Below are positions 10,330-21,566 of a DNA stretch of 64,000 nt, one piece after another (within the stretch, counting starts at the first letter, position 1; each line of letters opens with the position of its first letter). The notes under the pieces are model-generated. The model saw nothing but the letters and a program-made list of their open reading frames with translations, ran no database searches and was not told the origin of the DNA. This stretch comes from Fasciolopsis buskii (taxonomy: Eukaryota > Platyhelminthes > Trematoda > Plagiorchiida > Fasciolidae): contig LUCM01002173.1 of assembly GCA_008360955.1 (NCBI GenBank), positions 115,371-179,370 of the forward strand, in the 5' to 3' direction. A program made the position numbers and the translations under genes.

Positions 10330-10613
10330 TTGGAATGGAGCGTCCTTAATGTTAAACAAATTTTTCGGGGAGAAGTGTGATTAATTGAGAAATTGACTGA
10401 CAGCGTGAAGTCGTTAGCACACTTAGTGAGTTTTGGTAAGTAGTGTAGTGGACAAATCAGTGATGAATTTATGCATCTCACAACTACTTTCGAGTGTGTA
10501 AGCGGAAGGATCCGGATAACGAACGCTAACCTGCAGTACATCGAATTTGTTAACTGAAGGACGCCAAAAATCGTAGGCAAGTTCAATCTGTCAATTATTT
10601 TGCGAAGGCTCAT
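10330..10613 (-). CDS. Candidate minus-strand exon, 5' border uncertain
   Basis: A frame from 10613 down is open until a very strong donor, CCAA|GTGAGT, whose GT is at 10328-10329; a stop follows directly inside the intron. The peptide begins MSLRKIIDRLNLPTIFGVLQ and is hydrophobic with scattered basic residues. Possible acceptors are the gacag near 10585 or the tgcag near 10535; I cannot choose. Ends with two bases of a split codon. Family unknown. Confidence 0.3.
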
Positions 10614-11275
10614 TCTTTATTTATCGTTGTGACGAGGTAGGACAGTCAAATAGTACAAACAGATGGAAGAGAGAGGCAAACTTAGCCGAAGATAAGGATG
10701 ATCTAGAAAGGTACTATAGATCGATTTCAAGGCTGGTTAGACTTAAAAACAGAATTTGATGCAACTGCGTCGCCTTGGGTGGACCTGTTAGTGCTGCCTG
10801 CGAATCAAAGGAAAACATAAGGGAAAACCGGAGAAAGATGTAAGAAACTTAGGCGAGCCCGCTCAATTTACATGAGCCTGGAGGGAGTGATTGTTTGCAG
10901 CTGAGTAATTGAACGGAAAAACGTCTGCTCTGGCTTCGATTCGTCGATCAGCATCCGACGCTATCACTCATTCTCAATAACTCTAGTGGGAAAGCCATGC
11001 CCACCTAACAAAGGTTTTTCCCACCCGTCAAAAGTAAATAGCCTTTTTTAGTCTTCCATGATCAATGCTCATTGATCAACCCGTCTGCTGGATAACGGGA
11101 TCCATTGGAATTCATTGGCATTTTCGTGCGGCATTTTTGCTCAGCTTATCGATTGGCGTAATCGGTCCGATGTCACCGCAGGTGTTGATCTCTGACCAGG
11201 ACAGTGGTTTTGACGAGTCGGTACCCGCCACCCTTAGAGTAATAATGATACGGCGAAAACACTTCAATGATGTTT
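10614..11275. other. No supported gene
   Basis: Plus frame 11065-11301 is open for 78 codons but has no domain and poor splice context. Nothing else seen. Confidence 0.3.
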
Positions 11276-11664
11276 TCAGTAGAACATTTGAGGGTGGGTA
11301 ATACCGTTAACTGACGCTGGAAAAATACCGGGCAAAGTGGATTTGTTGGTGAATGAGTTCATCATATCAGCATGTGAATTTGCTTCTAGCTCGAGGAAAG
11401 TGGGGAAATAGTCACCTGAATCATCAGAAGAAACAACTTTCGGGGATTGAAGGAGATGTTTTATAAAAGTCATGGAGAAAAGTGTTAGATTTCTAAGCAA
11501 ACGGGTAGTGTACGGGACGGTAAAGTTCTCTTGGATGGGCGATTGGTTATAGGGTAACATTGCATAAGCGAAACAGGAATAAAACCGTGAAAAAGGAAAA
11601 TGATGGAGTGCTGTTAACAGGAATGTGCTCAATGACTCCTTGTTCATCGTGAGGAAATTTATGG
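11276..11664 (-). CDS. Candidate minus-strand exon, unknown protein
   Basis: A textbook acceptor on the minus strand (ttgttttttttcatttctt then gcaag) precedes two bases and an open frame to a TGA at 11276. The peptide starts INFLTMNKESLSTFLLTALH and is rich in F, L, S and T. It either ends the gene at 11276 or leaves by the donor TCAG|GTGACT, with the exon then ending at 11416. No family recognised. The long pyrimidine tract and 129 open codons are the support; lack of a nearby poly(A) signal favours the internal-exon reading. Confidence 0.4.
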
Positions 11665-12138
11665 CTTGCAAGAAATGAAAAAAAACAAGATTTCCCTTGT
11701 TGTCTTTTCAGAGTGTTCAGGTAGCACGTGAAGTGGATTACTAAAGTGATTGTAAAATTTGCCGCCATTCGGAAATTGTCAGACACCAGATGATATTGGT
11801 ATGAAGTGATTCATCAGCATTTGTTTCGATTCGATCTTTGTTTTTCTAATTACATCATGGCTGGTGCACATCGCCCCGGCCTACTGTCATAATCCGCCAT
11901 GCTTAGAATCCTAGCACTGCTTCGGCATGTACAGTGGCATTTATTGTAAGATGGAGTTTCTCTCCATCGTGCCATGAAGACTTATCCTGGCGAAACTCCT
12001 GAGAACGGATGATCAGGACGGAAAAGTATCACCGGCTATCATCTTTTTATCTCCGGATTTGACCGCGACTAGGATCCCCGTTTCTCACGAACCTCTAGTA
12101 CAGTTTCGATAACAGGTGATCAGATATCCTCGTTGAGA

Positions 12139-12446
12139 TTAGACACAACATGAATAAATATACTCTAAGGAAACGGTTGGGTTGATCGAGGACTTTTTGA
12201 GCTCGAAGCGGTTCCTTAAGAGAAAAGTCCGAAGTTCTGAAAACTGGTTGTAATTGGTTGATTTTGTCATTTTGGTTCTCCAACCTGAGTTATAAAACCT
12301 GCCTATACCGTGATAACTACTAGTGGTAACTTCATTCGCACTGCGTAGACATTTTTCCAGCAGCCCTTTACTCGCTGCGCTCACAGCGAAAGTACCGACC
12401 TCTGGATTCGGTACAATGTAAGGGATAACTGTTATGGGCAGCAAAC
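12139..12446 (-). CDS. Candidate minus-strand exon, unknown protein
   Basis: An acceptor reading aatctcctatctcag is followed by two bases and 101 open codons to TAA at 12139. The peptide includes NPEVGTFAVSAASKGLLEKC then LRSANEVTTSSYHGIGRFYN, which is mixed and protein-like. There is no clear donor inside apart from a weak GTAAAG, so this could be terminal or could leave by a non-consensus site. Family not recognised. Same strand as candidates at 11664, 10613 and 9388, suggesting one minus-strand gene, though I could not build a phase-consistent chain. Confidence 0.35.
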
Positions 12447-13484
12447 CTGAGATAGGAGATTATTGCATCCTTTGGGCATGTCCCGCCTCTTCTATTGACT
12501 GCTCAACTCTTTTCTGTGACTTCAGCAAGCTGGGATATGATCGGCCACCACGCTCGAGCAAAGGCGTTAGAAAACCAGTTATCGCAGATAGTCAGTCACC
12601 TGGGTCTAGAATCCTCGATGAGATGATGCGTGACACGCAAATGGGTGCATGAATTCCGCTGTCTGATCCAACAGCTTTAATCCAAGTTTACGAAGCAGAT
12701 AAGTGAACAATCCCTTGTACAGAACCAGTTTTATTAGGTAAAGAAAATCTGATGAAGCCAACGACAAACATTTCCTCAAAATACTTCTCCCTCGAAGTCT
12801 GTATATTTTTGGACAAAATCTTGATATGCGTTGTCAAAACGTTGACTGACATAAGGGAAACCTGCTGTAAGAGACTTCCTTGAAGCTGCATTATCTTGTC
12901 CAAGCAGTCCGTTGCAATAAAGGAAGAATGGAAACCGGCTCGTTACTGGACCTGTATTTCTTTAATTCTTGTAGGATTTTCGATGGATTCAAATCTGCAG
13001 GCAACGTATACCAGTTATTTCTAATAGGTCAGTGACTTTGAAGTCACAGGTTTATCTCTTCTGTGAGTCAGGACTGGAAAACGGGCTCTAACCGTATCTT
13101 CCAGTTAAAAATGCCGATTTGGTTATGCTATCCTCTGAAGTTGGCAAGCAGTTCCGTTTTAAAGGCTATCTTGATTCTAACACTATAAGATGGATTCTTT
13201 TAAAATCCAAAAAGATCAATAATGCTGTATCAAAAGCGCTAATTCAGATTTCCATTTTCAACCTGCCTACTTCCGTTGCACAACCATATGGATTGGGACC
13301 AGCTGCCATTAAAGTTATCATGTGGAAGTTTTGATATCCGCAGAGAAAATAACCTCTCCAAACACTGGCCGACATGTTTTCGACTGTCCTAATTATCGCT
13401 AGGTAAGCTAATTTATTTGTAAACTAATGAACCAAAAGTCAGTTCTGTAAGCACCCTAGGCAAATGCTGACTTTTGACTTTTAG
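12447..13484. other. No supported gene
   Basis: Short frames on both strands (plus 12434-12652, minus 12688-12903, plus 13119-13334) without domains or paired splice sites. Confidence 0.3.
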
Positions 13485-13696
13485 GATAAGCTTAAAAGAA
13501 CAGATCATAAAGTGCATTGAATTCCGTTCCATAATTCGTGAGACACCATGTTTCTATGGTGACGAATTAAACTGGACGTATTGGTTTGCTCTGTTTCATT
13601 TACTAATAACAGGTCCGCAAGTTTGGCAGTTTCGTGCCCAGTTCGGCAAAAGAATTATCAGTTTCAATGCAGAAGAAAAACAACGACTAACACCAG
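13485..13696 (+). CDS. Candidate plus-strand internal exon, unknown protein
   Basis: The acceptor gcaaatgctgacttttgac then ttttag ends at 13484, and the donor CCAG|GTCAGTAAG begins at 13697. Between them one frame is open for 70 codons (first codon at 13486, one leading and one trailing base). The peptide includes EQIIKCIEFRSIIRETPCFY, then GDELNWTYWFALFHLLITGP, then QVWQFRAQFGKRIISFNAEE. The middle is hydrophobic and aromatic and could be a membrane segment. No family recognised. Both borders being near consensus with a clean frame is the reason for the call. Confidence 0.4.
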
Positions 13697-14755
13697 GTCA
13701 GTAAGATTAGGAATGCGCACGCAATGCGTGCAGTCAAGTGATGCACATGGGCACATGAGCATTCATACAGTACACGTTCCAGACAAATAGGTCGTTTGAG
13801 GTGGGCTGATTTGATAAAAACATCATGTTGTCCAGCAGTTTATTGTCTCGTATGCGGCTGAAAATGGAAAATTTTCATGTACAACAACCAGAGAGAGAGA
13901 AAGAGAGAGGGAGAAGGGGGCACGACAACTAGTAACCAGTGAACTGGAAGAGTTTTGCGGCCAGATAAAAAGTCTTGATGCGGAGGCAAAGTCATCACTG
14001 GATGAACAGTTTACCCGTTACCAAAGTGATTTCATCAAATAAACCACCATTTTCGTGGACTTGGGCAAATCAGCAGTGAGAAAATGAACAACGATAGTCG
14101 TCATCATGGAATTAATAGGTGTATAAGTGAGTCTCAAAGCCTGCTGGAGACGTCGGTTGTTATTTCCTTAACGTGGGGATGGATTAAACCTGTTTGTTCA
14201 GAAAACAAATGCACAAATAACCGGTTTGACAGTCAGCGGGCAATCTATACGGTCAGTGGGAACAACTCTTGCACGAAACTAATAGTCTTCTACAGTGGGT
14301 ATTCTAGCTTGACGAATTATAACTGAGTGAATTGGTAGCTAAAGAAATTCAAACTGTACCAGACCGTTAAGTCACGTGTGGGTGTTTACCCATCGCGCGA
14401 CTGCAATACTGATATTGTTTCAGGCGTTATCTAATTATGTCCCTCCATGACAGTAACTACATCTTTATCGTGTATGCCAACTACCAATATCAATAGTTTT
14501 CTATCGGAAATTAACAGAAAATTATTGTTAAATCACGTCCCTAAAGATGACAAAGCGGATTGTCGAGCTACCAACATAGTAGTTGTAGCTCATTAAAGCC
14601 AGTTAAATAGATAAAGAAGCAACTCCCTTTGTCATTCGATTTTCTTTCTATTTCCGCCAATCTTCCAGTAATGCGAGTTCGTCATCGAGATCTCTCGGGC
14701 ACATGCTTTAGGCCAGTAGGGACATCCTCAGACAATCTCCGGACGGTTGGCGGTG
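13697..14755. other. No supported gene; one GA-rich tract
   Basis: A GA-rich simple sequence lies at about 13890-13920. Plus frame 14084-14326 is open without domains. Nothing else recognised. Confidence 0.3.
13890..13920. repeat. GA-rich simple repeat
   Basis: Impure (GA)n run passing into a G-run: agagagagagaaagagagag followed by ggagaaggggg. Confidence 0.85.
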
Positions 14756-14759
14756 GACA

Positions 14760-14822
14760 AGAGAGTAAGGTTGCGGGTTCTTGACTTGACGGTCGAGGGT
14801 TGGAATCTTGCCGCCGTCGATC
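14760..14822 (+). repeat. tRNA-like SINE head, degraded
   Basis: The stretch reads agtaaggttgcgggttcttg, then acttgacggtcgagggttgg, then aatcttgccgccgtcga. GAGGGTTGGAATCTTG resembles a Pol III B box (GGTTCGANTCC) with changes, and the AGTAAGG-type run about 35 bases upstream is in the right place for an A box. No anticodon stem or full cloverleaf can be drawn, so it is not called a tRNA gene. Confidence 0.35.
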
Positions 14823-16849
14823 AACTTCATCACTTGGCAGCCCGTTGTTGGCCGCAACAGACTACCTGAAAAATGATGTAAACTGTCATTTCGTTAAAAA
14901 AGGGAAAAAGAATAAACAAAATACGACTTCAGCAGGAACATTTAACCTACAACTTTTCTCAATGGCATCAACACACGACAACTCATGGGACAAGGTGATA
15001 CAGAACACTACCTAGCAAAATCTTAGGAATTTATACGTTGGCGTTCTTACTTGCAGTTCAATCATATTGAGCCTTACAAGATTTCTTGTCAAATGTGTCC
15101 GTCCCAAAAATGTGCGCACTAATAATGGAGGTGTTGTCAGAGAGCTTAAAACCTGTTTGTCTAAGTGAAACAACACAAAAGTCTTTAATGTTCGATCTCA
15201 TGACAATGCTTAAGACATTCTTAGCCACTATCATCCAGGAAACCTGACAAAGAATGATCACACTAGTAAAACACACTCCTCCATCTATTTCCCATCAAAA
15301 GTGTTCTCAAGTGAAACTGTGTACATTCATGGCCGAAGTAGAAAGAATGATGAACAATCGATGATCAGATTTGGTAGCACGTGACTTCATAGGTGACTCC
15401 GATCAGAAGCCAAAAAGAAAATTGCGGATCAACACAAGGCTCTTCACATTTTAAATTATGGAGACAAGTCTCGCATTTTCTGATTGCCTTCTGGCACGGA
15501 AGAGCGACAGATTGTTCTCTCGCTCTTCAAAAGCGGTAGAACTGGATGTGTATGAGTGCATCGGCGTTTGGCGTAGGGTTAATGAATGTAAAAGCCGAGT
15601 TAAACTGAACTTTCCGGCAAATAGAGATGGCTCCCAAACACCATCGAGTAATATAAGCCCTAGGATGACCAACAGGTGCAATTGACGCATATTCGCACCA
15701 AGGCTGGAATTATTCGGGATTTAAGCAGTGTAATTAATGCAAGGAGAAATTTCAATGGGTATTATCGTGTTCTTCGTACTTCAGTGGTTGCGGCAGCAGT
15801 TAACAATACCACTGTTGCTTGAGTGCAACAAAAGTGACAGCACTCTACGCTAAAGGGTGTGTAGTCAGGCAACCAAAAGAAAGATGTCAGTGCGTAGGTA
15901 GGCAAGGTAGCCAGGGCTCGGATTGACTATGGGTGAGCTGACTGGATATATCTCCGGCGAACTTGGGGATTGGTATAAGGAAAAGGAGCATTGAATGTGA
16001 AAATCAGGCTCAGAAGTGATCTAACAACTCTACTCTCAACAAACCTTGCATCCTATGACGCTCTGTGTTATATTTAGCAAACTTTTAAATCACAGCATCG
16101 AGCACTTATCTTGCATGTCTGTGTGACTAACAGCTCGTGAACTGATGTCACATCGATTGGTATGTCCCCGTTTTCTATGACTTCAACCTTAGTTTCTTTT
16201 GGAAAATCCAGTTAAATTGGTCGCTTCAAGTGTATTTAAACGATCCTGATTCACCACAGCCTTTTGGTTTAGGCTTGCACGGTGTATATGCCATACTTAT
16301 GATGAACTGACGAAACTCAGCATAGAATTCACCACTGAAATTTTGATGTTTTGGATTGCAACGCGTATGACCCAGTCGCTCACCAAAGTAATTTTCGATG
16401 TTTTTCACGTCACCCAACTGATATTAGCGAGCCCTACGTTCTCGTCCTCTAAATGAGAAACTTACGTCCGTCCTTTATCTGAAGAGAAAGTAAAATAATT
16501 TAGCAGATGGTTCCCTCTGTATCACCTTGCTGCTGTTGGTAGTCTGCATATTATGCGATAAGTTTAAATCACTCACCTGATTCTCTTCTTGATAATGGTC
16601 AATCATGTTCCTCGAGCCTCCTTATCCGTCCATGCTAACAGCTAACAGCTAACGCGACGCGCGAGCCCTTTAACTGGCTGAGCTCTAATTCTATGTCATC
16701 TCATTTCGTTGTTTTGTTGTCGGATATTCGGTTTTATTATGTTTTCCGTTCGCCGCTGCAATCACTCGGAATTCCTGTTGTTTAGAAACCGTATCGTTTC
16801 TCAACATGAACTGAGACTACGCATTGCTGCACCTCAACGATCTTCTCAT
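14823..16849. other. No supported gene
   Basis: The best open frames are 15451-15690 (both strands) and minus 16226-16417. The latter reads GDVKNIENYFGERLGHTRCN and looks protein-like, but I recognise no family and see no paired splice sites. The rest is stop-rich. Confidence 0.3.
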
Positions 16850-16879
16850 CGATCTACAAGAGGCACTCATGCTGGCTGG

Positions 16880-17742
16880 CAGGCATCTCTTAAACGCACC
16901 CTTCCAGCCAAGATTTCCATTCCGGCAATGTTGAGCGCCAACATCCGTTTTCCGCAAAAATGTCGGATCTGTCCCTCACACTTCAGTCACGGCTCCATGT
17001 TCACACTTGTGGCATCTGCATACAAGAATCATAGCTGAACCCGGATATTGCTGATTCTTTGATGTCAATAGACAGCTTCAGACTCCATCGTCAGGACAGT
17101 TTCTGATGACACTGAAGGTGGTGTGGCAACGTACATCAACTCTTTCTGGTCTGGTAAGTCCGATGCTGTTTATACGTACTCGCTAAACGGAATTGATTGT
17201 CTCATGACATTGTGTCATCCTGGGTTTTCTCGCCATACCAGCACTATCAAAACAAATTTATACAGTGCTTCTTTTAGCTCGCAACAAAATATTGCATCCT
17301 TTTTCGACTTTTTTCTAGTGTTTATTATTCCTCTTCTTGTGGTTAGTGTGCATATTGTTGTAAGTGATTTCAATCATGCATCTACTCTACCACTGACTGT
17401 GTTTGATTTAACTGACCTCTGCGTTTCTTCGAAAATTCCTTTCACTCGCATCTGCCTGTTTCTCTTTCGAACTTCTGCTCAATGACAATGTCAAACTTTC
17501 CCCAGAGACTGTCAACGCAATCTTTGCTATTTGCTGCCCCTCGGGAACACTATTCGTATCAAAAGGCCTTATCTCCACCCAGAAACTGAAAGCTCTAAGA
17601 ATATGCAAGGAGCACTTCTACAAATCTCGTAGTAACTCAAGCGTGCGGTATATTTCCAACCTAATCAAAACGGAAATCCAACACATCGAAATGACATTCG
17701 CCAGCCAACTCTTGACTAGTAACAACAATCGATTCCTATGAC
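16880..17742 (+). mobile_element. CR1/Jockey-like LINE, apurinic endonuclease region, decayed
   Basis: Pieces in several frames follow the order of a LINE endonuclease: SANIRF near the start, KMSDLSLTLQ, then QES*LNPDIADSLMSIDSF (family QESWLNPDI, the tryptophan codon now TAG), then DDTEGGVATYINSFWSGKSD, GIDCLMTLCHPGFSRHTSTI, VVSDFNHASTLPLTVFDLTD (family SGDFNHxDTSPLTVFDLTDL, with the catalytic-loop glycine changed to S) and, at the end, LRICKEHFYKSRSNSSVRYI then FASQLLTSNNN. Multiple stops and frameshifts. The element breaks off at about 17742 and resumes at about 18346 with reverse transcriptase. Confidence 0.8.
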
Positions 17743-17763
17743 AACGCATTCGACTGTTGTGTG

Positions 17764-17790
17764 GGAAGAAGAAGAAGAAGAAGAAGAGAA
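17764..17790. repeat. (GAA)n simple repeat
   Basis: Seven to eight GAA units with a slightly impure 3' end. Confidence 0.9.
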
Positions 17791-17926
17791 AAAAAGCATA
17801 CGAAAACGTCGGCGGATGTCGACAGCATCAATAGTGCTTTCATCCATTCTTTCACTTATACCCCGGTCATATTTGGTCAGGATGATGATATGACAGTTAC
17901 ATGTTTTTCTAGAGGAAAGCACGAAA

Positions 17927-18329
17927 CTCCGCCTGATAATAAGAAAGTTCTGTTCTATTCTACCGAATGAGTGCTTTAGCAGGTCGTCCGGGATTGCACG
18001 CACGTGTTTCTCTGGTTTGCACTTGCGTGCTAAAGCTAGAATGTTTTGCAATAGTGTATCTTAATGTGCAGTTGTCATTCCCAAACAGAGAACATTGAAC
18101 AATTTACGTTGCTTAAATAATTGGGGTTTTAAACTGGCTACTGAACCGTACGAATAGGCGTTATCATACCTGCTTTTCTATTTGATTCCGGTTAAACACA
18201 ATCGACACAATGCTGTACACACGAATAAAAAAAGGGTATGCATTAAAATTGGCGTTTGATTCCGTCTGAGTTAGCACTGATCAAACTCGACGAGTTTGCA
18301 TCTGAAACCTGAAATGAGACATTTATGTA
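17927..18329 (+). repeat. 403-bp repeated block, copy 1
   Basis: Starts at ctccgcctgataataagaaa and matches 21167-21566 in the same orientation almost throughout. Differences are mostly single-base gains or losses in short homopolymers (for example GTTTCTC/GTTCTC, TTTTGC/TTTGC, GGGGTTTT/GGGTTTT). Lies inside the interrupted LINE. Confidence 0.9.
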
Positions 18330-18969
18330 CTGCTTTGGCATAACGTTTTCGCCCCATCGCTTAACATCTTCTGGACTTAAACTGACAGAGCATATTATAC
18401 TTACTTAGGCGCTTGCGTTCTCCCATGAATAATCCTGACGACGCCTTTCAGTTTGCCTATAAATCTAACAGGTCCACTTTGGACACTGTCGCCTCCCTTA
18501 TTCATCATATTTGTAAGTCCTCAGAAGCATTGATGAAATGTGTGCTTTGCACGTTTCTGCACTATTCGTCGGCATTTGGTTGGGCCTCACGGATTTTACT
18601 ACTTCAAAAACTGGAAACATTTGGTTGTCCCAGACCCTTTATTAGCATGGGCGTTTGAAATACTTTACTAACGACCCAGTCCACACGAATGGACGATAAA
18701 ACTTCAAAATTGTTGATTGACCACTCAGGCGTGCTCCAGGGTGCTGTTCTTTCACCGTATCTCTTCTCTATTTACATCAGTGACTTATCAACTAGCTCCC
18801 TCTGTCATTTGTTTAAGTATGCTGGTAATGTTGCCCTCTCTCAAGCCGTTTCGAACAATGATGATTTTCAAAGTTTTCCCAACAACCTATCTTCTGTTTA
18901 CGGTTTCTCTGCACGAGCTGGTTTAAATCTCAACACACCTAAATGTCGAATGTCCGCTCTCTCTCTCAT

Positions 18970-18994
18970 NNNNNNNNNNNNNNNNNNNNNNNNN
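18970..18994. other. Assembly gap (25 N)
   Basis: Twenty-five Ns flanked on both sides by CT dinucleotide repeat (ctctctctctcat before, tctctctctctctctctc after), inside the LINE reverse transcriptase. The true length is unknown. Confidence 0.99.
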
Positions 18995-19012
18995 TCTCTC
19001 TCTCTCTCTCTC
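18995..19012. repeat. (CT)n microsatellite at the gap edge
   Basis: An eighteen-base TC run directly after the gap; the pre-gap side is also CT repeat, so one longer microsatellite probably spans the gap. Confidence 0.9.
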
Positions 19013-19770
19013 ACTCCCACTCTCTCGGTCAGCCTACCCATCCGAAAGGTCTTCCATCAACTTAAAAACACTTACCAGGTTTGATTTTGTGAAATATCTA
19101 GGAGTTACTATTGAGAAAAATCTGTATTGGACTGCTCACATTCCTACTTTTGTAAACAATCTCCGACGATTGTAATGTTAAATCAGGAAGCTCCGACACC
19201 ACAAGTTAAAACAAAGCACAATATCCCGATTTGTATACCAATGTGTTTTTCCAATTCTTCTTTGCTGTTTTCTGGTAATTTTTGCAGGTTTACTTAAAAA
19301 CGACTTTAAAATTCTTCGCCGGGGGCTAGCAATTATTAGCCGTGTTTCCTTCGTACCACTAACTGAATTGTCCCTTAATCTATGTGATCAACACTTATCA
19401 GCATGTGAGAAATTTGCTAACAAATTCTTTTTGATCCCACTCATTCTCTGCACAGCGATCTTTCAAAGTTTGCTCTTTAAGTTTCAATAAGATGCGCTTT
19501 TTATTGCATGCCCTCTATAAGCAATATCTATATGAACTCAACTTTTCCATATTTAGCACGCATCTTGACAAGCCATCACTGTGTTTCAGTCGGATTATTG
19601 TGCAGCTTATTGTAAGCTTTCAAATCGTTCCTCGACGAGTTTTTTCTTCACTTTTACGATGTGATTGATGTAACCATTTTCTTATTTTGCTGCATGTTTT
19701 TTGAATGAAACGAAGTTGCGTCTGATATCTGTTCTTTTGTGTTTTTGGTAGTTTTGAAACAAATTGTTAG

Positions 19771-20862
19771 ATCCACCCGCCATGGTGGTAGACGCTAACG
19801 CGGTTGCCTGACTTGTTACCCCACTTGACCTGTTGCAATCCAAGGGTGAAGGTCATGGTTGCCGGTTCCCTCTCTCGTCACATGTGCACCGGACCCTGGT
19901 GACCATGCCGCATGCTCCTTCCGCTACATGTATTCCTATAGTATGTCATAAAAATCAGAGACGAAAAGATGACGTCTTCAGAATCTTTGGTGTTCATCTC
20001 ATCAGCATGCCTTTAACAAATGCGCTTAGTGAGTGCAAAACCAGCGAACATTACGTGTTTTATTTCCTGTGCAATAGCAATACGATATTTCGGGGAGAGA
20101 GCCAAGGTCGAGTGCAGACTAGCGAATGAGGAGGCAACAGAAAATGTTAAGGCTCGAACTCGAGAAGATCTCGTTCGAAAGCCGAGGTATTCCTTAGCTA
20201 ATCGCTTCCGGTAGTGAAGATCAGAAAGAAGGTTATCGCTCGACTAACTCTGCCAAAACAAAATGAGATAGTGGGACAAGGTGGAGTATTACCGGTTCTG
20301 CAGATCTAAACTGAATAAATTAAAACAAAGAGCAGATTTATTCGGCTGGTTGGAGAAGATTTTTGTCGATAAGTATTTACGCAATGGACCGGTTTTTTCT
20401 GCTAATTCGAGGATCAGACCTGGTTATTAGACGGAAAACGCCGAATTACCGAAAATAATTAGGGAAGTTGATTTACATGATTCATTGTCATGTCTAAGGC
20501 TGAGCATAATGATCACTGATTCTTATTGATTATAAGTGCTGTCCCATATCGGGGCATTCACGAGTTTCCCGGCCGCTGGCAGAACACTAATGATTTACAG
20601 AACAAGACGTGAGTACGAAATCATCAGTTTTCAAACGCAACCGAGGATTCGGATAACACTTTGTCTCATAGAAGTGGGTCTTATAGCTTCATCTTCATGT
20701 AACAACACAAATAATATTAACCGGCTTAAAAATGTTGATGAATATTCATAAGCAAAATGGCTAACTCTCGTATATGATGCCTCTTTGTTAAAAGCCGGTG
20801 TGTAAGAAATTTTAATGATTCGTAGTCGCTGGGCTTATAAATTGAAAACTGAAATTGTGCAG
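19771..20862. other. No supported gene; possible short interspersed repeat at the start
   Basis: 19781-19930 is GC-richer (tggtggtagacgctaacgcg and following) with a GGTTCCCTCTC run that could be a decayed B box; not enough for a firm call. Plus frame 19833-20129 shows no domain. An imperfect inverted repeat lies at 20151-20183 (ggctcgaactcgaga ... tctcgttcgaaagcc). Confidence 0.3.
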
Positions 20863-21067
20863 CATCAGACAACTGTACTGTCTGAAAGAAATTAACTGTT
20901 CTAACCACTTAGTTTTGGTTATAAACGAGAACGAGAAACCAGAATTTTTCAGACTGATAATCAATCTGGCCAGTTTTCTTCCAAATCAATGTTCTATATG
21001 GCGGTTAAGCGCTAGAGATAGACCATTTATTGAGGCATTGTTATTGTCCTACCCAAGTAAACAAATG
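20863..21067 (+). CDS. Candidate plus-strand internal exon, unknown protein
   Basis: Acceptor gaaattgtgcag ends at 20862; donor AAATG|GTATGT begins at 21068. Between them one frame is open for 68 codons after a single leading base, ending on a codon boundary. The peptide includes IRQLYCLKEINCSNHLVLVI, NENEKPEFFRLIINLASFLP and NQCSIWRLSARDRPFIEALL. Balanced composition, no repeat character. Family not recognised. The strong GTATGT donor together with the frame is the main evidence. Confidence 0.4.
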
Positions 21068-21166
21068 GTATGTATACAAACACAGAAGCACGTGCAAGTA
21101 TGGGAAACGGATTGATTGTTCTAATCTTTTCTGGTAGGTAGTAGTAACACCCGTACTGTCAACGAT

Positions 21167-21566
21167 CTCCGCCTGCTAATAAGAAAGTTCTGTTCTATTC
21201 TACCGAATGAGTGCTTTACAGGTCGTCCGGGATTGCACGCACGTGTTCTCTGGTTTGCACTTGCGTGCTAAAAGCTAGAATGTTTGCAATAGTGTATCTT
21301 AATGTGCAGTTGTCATTCCTAAACAGAGAACATTGAACAATTTACGTTGCTTAATAATTGGGTTTTAACTGGCTACTGAACCCGTACGAATAGGCGTTAT
21401 CATACCTGCTTTTCTATTTGATTCCGGTTAAACACAATCGAACACAATGCTTACACACGAATGAAAAAAAGGGTATGCATTAAAATTGGCGTTTGATTCC
21501 GTCTGAGTTAGCACTGATCAAACTCGACGAGTTTGCATCTGAAACCTTAAATGTTATCTTTATGTA
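21167..21566 (+). repeat. 403-bp repeated block, copy 2 (about 400 bp)
   Basis: Direct repeat of 17927-18329, 3.24 kb downstream, with the LINE RT and the N gap between the copies. Left homology starts at ctccgcctgctaat; right homology fades after gaaacct. The differences are dominated by one-base indels. Confidence 0.9.

Larger units (their letters stand above)
17743..18345. other. Interruption inside the LINE
   Basis: Non-LINE sequence between the endonuclease and RT parts. Holds a (GAA)n-like run at 17764-17790 and a 403-base block (17927-18329) repeated at 21167-21566. A 111-codon minus-strand frame (18051-17716) reads through it and includes KCKPEKHVRAIPDDLLKHSF; I do not recognise it. 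Confidence 0.55.
18346..19745 (+). mobile_element. CR1/Jockey-like LINE, reverse transcriptase and C-terminus, decayed
   Basis: Recognisable RT blocks in shifting frames: LTSSGLKLTEHIIL, DDAFQFAYKSNRSTLDTVAS, then DHSGVLQGAVLSPYLFSIYI, then FKYAGNVALSQAVS, where the catalytic YADD is now YAGN, so both aspartates are lost. After the N gap come VKYLGVTIEKNLYWTAHI, then LRRGLAIISRVSFVPLTEL, DQHLSACEKFANK, DPTHSLHSDLSKF and DYCAAYCKLSNRSSTSFFF, the C-terminal tail of this family. Frameshifts near 18690, 19180 and 19430 and a stop after KFAL. Same element as the endonuclease part at 16880-17742. Its 3' end is probably near 19745-19770; no clear poly(A) or target-site duplication is visible. Confidence 0.85.

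Noticed and set aside
17716..18051. Minus-strand frame of 111 codons with a serine run
   Set aside because: The serine run is the antisense of the GAA repeat, and the frame crosses the LINE endonuclease/insert boundary; no family match.
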